The position numbers were made by a program, and so were the translations under genes. A DNA stretch of 64,000 nucleotides from Isoetes taiwanensis (Eukaryota > Streptophyta > Lycopodiopsida > Isoetales > Isoetaceae), in the NCBI GenBank assembly GCA_021234155.1, contig JAJEKV010000020.1, positions 2,591,275-2,655,274 on the forward strand, given 5' to 3'. The stretch's first letter is position 1, and each line of letters opens with the position of its first letter. A model generated the notes under the pieces. That model searched no databases and was not told where the DNA came from. It saw only the letters and a program-made list of their open reading frames with translations. This document shows positions 59,702 to 64,000 of this stretch, piece after piece.

Positions 59702-61165
59702 TGAAGACTCGGCTTCAGCCTTTAACATTTGATCCCACATTCCACACCAACAGTTAAACTAGCGTTCAAGGGATCAAGGATGATACATCCCACGAACCCA
59801 AAAAGTTATATTGCTCCAACACCAATTCCAGCATCATATTCTCCGCCCATCGAGCTCAAGTTTAATTCAACCGATGAAAAACGGCTGGCAGAGAAAACAA
59901 CATTGAAATTGGAGCAGTACAAAAGGTATAATCTGATGGGTCCTGGTTCAAACATGTTAGCATATATAATTGTGTCAATGTTCCCCCATATAAAATGCAC
60001 AAGAATAGATCTGACGATCATGTGCATACTTTATTAAGATCTTTCAGAGACTCCCCACACGAAAGTTCTCACTCCAGCAGATCTTGTCCCGTTTGATCAT
60101 GTGCGTAGGTCACATGAAAAAAAAATAGTACCATCTCTGGGAACCATTCCATGGCAGCAACTCAAAATTTTTGTGACAAAAAGCCGAATTCTTGAAGGTG
60201 TATGCAAGAAGAAGGGCAAAGATCTTAAATGATAATTTGAAAAACATGAAATACATGTGCCTGTCTATCGAGTGCAATGAAATCATTGCCAACACAGTGG
60301 AACCTCTTATTGAGAAACTACAGCAACTCAGAAATCAGCATGGAGCGCTAGGTTCATCCATGTAAAGCAAAGCTGGTAACTGGCTGATATGTTGGCAGTC
60401 TTATTTGCATTTTTCTAGCTACAGAGGACCGCCATCACGATTCCCTGGGGCAATATATATTGTATTTTGCTTTGCTCATCAAGATCGCCACCGCGATTGT
60501 AGTGAGCTATTTTCTTTAATAGGAATTTATTGAAGTCGCAACGATCGCTCTGAAACTCAAGGAATTGAAAGACGAAAAGTAATGGATGTTTATGCCCGAA
60601 TCGATATGGTAAGTTCTCGGTTGTAGCGAACAAGTGGGTGAAGAAGGAATTGGGCAATGATGATCAAGACAATGTCTTTGACAAACCGACAAAGGATTTC
60701 TTTAACAAGACCTTCCTTCATATTCTGAAGGGCATGTCTGATGCGAAGATGAATCATCTAATGGATAAGATACTTGCAGGCAGATGTTTTTTAGAACCCA
60801 ATACAGATAACTCTAATATAGAAGTGCAGTACCTCAGCTTCCAGGACTTGTGTGCGGCATATCCAGAGTTTACAAAAGAGCGTTTGTTTCAAATTGCGAG
60901 CATGGATATTGCTTATATTAAATAGAATATCAATAATGAGCATATCTTGGATACTCTTTCTGTAGTCATGTTAGCCTGTTTTAACCATATCATATCGTCG
61001 GACCAAGGTAGAATACGTCTTCGTGAAAGAAATGTGGTAAGGATGTGCATAAAAATGGTATTTCGACTACCAATGTACTTGAGCATGCTCAGCTATATAG
61101 GACATGTCTTTAAGATTATAGGGCACCAACAGGTCGCGACCAATTTTCGTAGCAGATCCTCCCCA
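59702..61165 (+). pseudogene. Amplified family unit 3, best preserved 3' part
   Basis: The first part matches units 1 and 2. At 60241-60365 a frame reads LKNMKYMCLSIECNEIIANT, VEPLIEKLQQLRNQHGALGS to a stop. After the palindrome-bearing intron-like stretch, 60614-60925 reads KWVKKELGNDDQDNVFDKPT, KDFFNKTFLHILKGMSDAKM, EVQYLSFQDLCAAYPEFTKE and ASMDIAYIK to a stop. Past that stop the same phase stays open to 61231 (HILDTLSVVMLACFNHIISS). Soluble, helix-rich, with no family I recognise. Confidence 0.6.
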
Positions 61166-61169
61166 TGGA

Positions 61170-62311
61170 GGGGGAGGGGGGGCCCGAAAAACTTCCGGAA
61201 CACCAAGCAAAGGAGAACTTCCCCAGGATGACTTCAACTTATTCCATAATCAGATGAGGATGCTGATGCATCAAATAACTGAGATCAAAAGCTTAGTGTT
61301 GGATCTGGTGGAACAAAAGAATGAACTCCAAGAAGCAAATTGCCAGCGCAAAACCAAACCCTAGAAATAGCAAGAGCATATGATGCTACATAAACAATTC
61401 ATCTCAAAGCTGAATTGGACTAGAATTTCAATGCCAAGCAACCTCAGAATTTTGTTACTCAGATTGAATCTAAGGTTTAAGGGAAAGACAGAGTCTTAGA
61501 GCTGGAAGATAGACAACACAGAGCAACTAATATTAAAATATCTGGCATTGAAGAAATAACAAGAGAAAATTTATCTGATACTGTCAATGATATTTTCAAG
61601 AATAAGATCTTTCTTCACGAACCTGGGATCCAATCCTACTCCAGGGTTGGTAGGAAAATCGAGGGAAGACAAAGACCTATCGTTGTTAAATTCCTTAGTC
61701 TAAAATTGCATAACCGTGCAATGCAACAAGGGAATCTAAAGAGATGCAGCATCTGGCTAAACGAGGATCTAAATCCCCAATAGCAAAAAGATAGAAAAGT
61801 GTTGCTAGATGAAGTCAAGAAGCATAAGGCTGATGGTAAAAATGCATATATTCTTGGAAGCAAAGTCGTTGTCAAAGAAAACAGAGCATAGGAAGCCCAG
61901 ACCCTCAGACTCTTGGTGTGAAACATCCATGTTGCAAGCGAATCCAAATTCCTGTCCAGTATGGATCTATTTAAGCAGCACGATATCTTGGTCTTTCTAG
62001 AAACATGGGAATATGCCATGAGACCACTAGTTGACATCCAAGACTTCACAAAAATTGCTTCCTTGCACAATAAGAAAGGAGCATGTCATAGGGATTGGGG
62101 AGGTTTGGCCTGCTATGTTCGCTCCTCCTGCATAGATGCAGTGAAAATTGAGCATACCTGTTCCCATAAACAGTAGTTGTGGCTGCGCATTAGTAGACAA
62201 AAGCCTCTTTATATTGCTTGTGTTTATTTTGCCCCATTATATCCTGAACCTGCAAAAGTATATGATCAGCCAGATTTGGATTCTCATGACCCGTTCTTAC
62301 ATCTTACCAGG
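61170..62311 (+). mobile_element. LINE 5' part: ORF1-like and endonuclease start, cut by an LTR
   Basis: A helical, coiled-coil-like part (61240-61500) precedes LEDRQHRATNIKISGIEE and RPIVVKFLSLKLHNRAMQ, the pattern of L1/Tx1-type ORF1 RNA-binding regions. From 61945 an AP-endonuclease-like frame follows: HDILVFLETW (active-site Glu), GGLACYVRSS and LYIACVYFAP. In-frame stops at 61781 and 61889, and one after CSHKQ at 62175, show it is dead. The body ends abruptly at 62311, where the LTR starts, so RT lies outside or was lost. Confidence 0.75.
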
Positions 62312-63884
62312 TGTGATGTTCCAGCACAGTATACGGTCCCAGGACGTATACTGTACTGCCTCGTCACGCATACACGCCACCCCGACTGACGTGTATGCCG
62401 ACGTGTAGCCAAGCGGGTAGCCCCTAGGGGGGCAACTCGCAAGGAGTGTGCATTTATTAATGTGCACATTTACCCATGTGCACATTTATCTAGGTGCACA
62501 TTTTCCCATGTGGACACCTTATGCCACCTAGTCAATAAAGGCAAGTGGGCCATACCCAATTATCCCACATGCTTAAAGGGATAATTGGAAACCCTAACCC
62601 TAACCCTTTGTCTATTTAGGTAAGGGAAACCCTAACTTGCTATTTTCGTTCATGCCATTTTAGGGCTCTGTTTTACTTGCTCCAGGAGTCAAACCCGCCT
62701 CCCAGACTCTGTTTGAGCGATTTAGCTCGTTAGTTTCCCCTTCTAGCTTCGTCTTCTAGCAGTTCAGCAGGATGGTCGAGTTCAGAGCAGGAGGAGCGAG
62801 CCAAGGATCAGGTATTTAGTCAATTTAATAGCCTAAACCGTCTTCCAGTCGTTGAATCAGTAGGTTTAGCCTATTAAATTGCCCATAGCAGCCATTTAGA
62901 TCCCCAGATACCAAGCTCTAAATAAAGAACCTAACTCTATGATTTAGATTAGATCTTGTTCTTTAGTTCTTCTATGATATGTATGATGATGTATCTTTGT
63001 GGACTCATTGTATTGGGAAGGGGGGTAGAGACCCTAAGGCCTAGTAGTTGATGCTCCTAGCTAGCCTCCTTAGCACACGGTAAATTCGGCTTGTGTACAA
63101 GAGCCACACCTGGTTGTGGGTGAAGGGGCCAGACTGGCTTATAAGGAGGTTCATGTTCTGACTCTTGAACAATCCCCCTGGTGTGTAAAGTCTGCCGGGG
63201 ATCACTGTGGACTAGGTCTAATGGCTTGCCACTGAGTGTGGGCAAGGCATGGACTCGACACCCGTGGAGTGATGCGTCACTCTCCATTGGGTTCAAGTCG
63301 AATAAGGGCAGTGGCCCTCTAGTCGCCTTGAGTCAGCATGTAGATCTCTAGAGGGAGTGATCCCTACCTGCCCCATTGGAACTGGGGAGATGCAACCCAG
63401 GAATAGCCCCTTTGGCTATGCATCCGGCGGGCTACAGTCAGGTCCCAACACTTTTCAGCCTACTTTGCAAAGTGTGCACAGGAGGGGCGGATGGAGTGGA
63501 CTACCCTAAGCCATGTTCTCATGCCAGCCAAATCCATTGCCATGAATTCTGTCTGCAATGAACTCTGGAGACCCAAGCCGTCAGTCATTCCCTAGAGTCT
63601 GAGCCTTGGGTAGGAAACCCATATTGTGATGTGTTGATCTTTGTCTATGCAGATATGGATGAGCCACCCTTCGAGGTGGCTGCGTGATGATATTGTATAC
63701 TGACATGTATGTTTAGGTAGGCCCTAAGGGAGACAGGGTAAAATGACCCCTTCATTCTTCCCACCGGAACTCATCAAGGTTGCAGTGATACATGGAGGGC
63801 CCTGCATCAGTATGAAGCTGGTATGGAGGATGAACTCCTGTTTGTATACGTTGAATGCACCGTATACGAGTAGGGGACATCACA
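62312..63884 (+). mobile_element. 5' LTR (1.57 kb) of an LTR retrotransposon leaving the window
   Basis: It starts TGTGATGTTCC and ends GGGGACATCACA (TG...CA, inverted ends), followed directly by a primer-binding site. It includes four GT(G)GCACATT-type units (62446-62515), a short CCCTAAC run (62588-62606) and GCCCCTAGGGGGGCAA (62420). It lies within a LINE. No sign of decay in the short part visible; the rest of the element is outside. Confidence 0.8.
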
Positions 63885-63885
63885 A

Positions 63886-63903
63886 TGGTGTCAGAGCAAT
63901 GTT
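63886..63903 (+). other. Primer-binding site, initiator tRNA-Met type
   Basis: TGGTGTCAGAGCAATG lies one base past the LTR. Plant LTR elements primed by initiator tRNA-Met carry TGGTATCAGAGC here; one position differs. The internal region starts from here and runs to the window end. Confidence 0.8.
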
Positions 63904-64000
63904 CTTGGAGACCAAGAGCAAAGCACTGGCCATGCTCCCAGTAGTACTAACTTGATAGGATCCTCAAACCTCGAAAAGTTGGAATTTTTTTTCTCATTTT

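Larger units (their letters stand above)
51099..60520. repeat. Scattered palindromic motif family, core GATCGC..GCGATC
   Basis: Dyads of one pattern recur at least twelve times: ATCGCCATGGCGAT (51101), GAGATCGC/AACC/GCGATCTC (52785), AAGGATC..GATCCTT (54080), GGATCG..CGATCC (54708), AAGGATCG..CGATCCTT (54807) and GATCGCCACCGCGATT (56442). The last recurs near 59050 and 60480, and looser forms lie at 52188, 52250, 53512, 56390 and 56490. Several sit inside an outer GCTC(A)..(T)GAGC pair. In the amplified family they fall in what looks like an intron. Function unknown. Confidence 0.65.

Noticed and set aside
62588-62606. CCCTAACCCTAACCC, telomere-like
   Set aside because: Only about two units, inside an LTR; the common plant telomere unit is CCCTAAA and this is too short to be an internal telomere array.
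1-64000. CRISPR arrays, bacterial operons, rRNA genes
   Set aside because: No regularly spaced repeats with unique spacers, no ribosome-binding layouts and no rRNA-like stretches were seen; the DNA is eukaryotic.

Overview
This looks like nuclear DNA of a land plant: introns with GT..AG borders, remnants of plant-type VAP27, TM9SF (nonaspanin) and saccharopine-dehydrogenase-like genes, one exon that starts like a plastid-targeted protein, and many retroelements with poly(A) tails. The species cannot be decided from the window. It is gene-poor and repeat-rich, and I see no host gene that is clearly whole and functional.

Layout. 1-6.1 kb: the 3' half of a decayed Ty3/gypsy element with its 3' LTR. 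6.1-9.2 kb: a CpG-rich block with six CACGTG sites, then a GC-rich tandem repeat of about 1.15 kb. 9.2-15.5 kb: one composite insertion that splits an inverted piece of that repeat. It holds a 5'-truncated L1-type LINE, an inner poly(T), a gene-like segment on the opposite strand carrying a solo LTR, and a terminal poly(T). 15.6-17.2 kb: a saccharopine-dehydrogenase-like exon pair, a tRNA-like stretch and a strong inverted repeat. 17.3-23.2 kb: a tandem array of ~0.45 kb units broken by a young non-autonomous LTR element, a 1.57 kb solo LTR and a small insert. 23.4-31.7 kb: two copies of an S-poly(T)-R repeat, one hit by a LINE and one holding a gene-like segment, with a Gag-like reading frame between them and a 620 bp tandem duplication at the end.

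32.8-43.3 kb: fragments of about eight different host genes, each one to a few exons, on both strands and mostly broken. This patchwork is typical of capture by transposons (Helitron or Pack-type) or of heavy decay; I could not find the ends of a carrier element. 43.3-51 kb: mostly featureless AT-rich DNA with minisatellites and LINE tails. 51-61.2 kb: a region full of a short palindromic motif (core GATCGC..GCGATC) and a tandemly amplified, unrecognised protein-coding family, one copy split by a retroposon with an 11 bp target duplication. 61.2-64 kb: the 5' part of a LINE, cut by the 5' LTR and primer-binding site of a new LTR retrotransposon that runs off the window.

The best leads for something undescribed are the palindrome-rich amplified family at 51-61 kb, the repeated 'retroelement / poly(T) / gene segment / poly(T)' architecture seen twice, and the gene-fragment patchwork at 32.8-43.3 kb.
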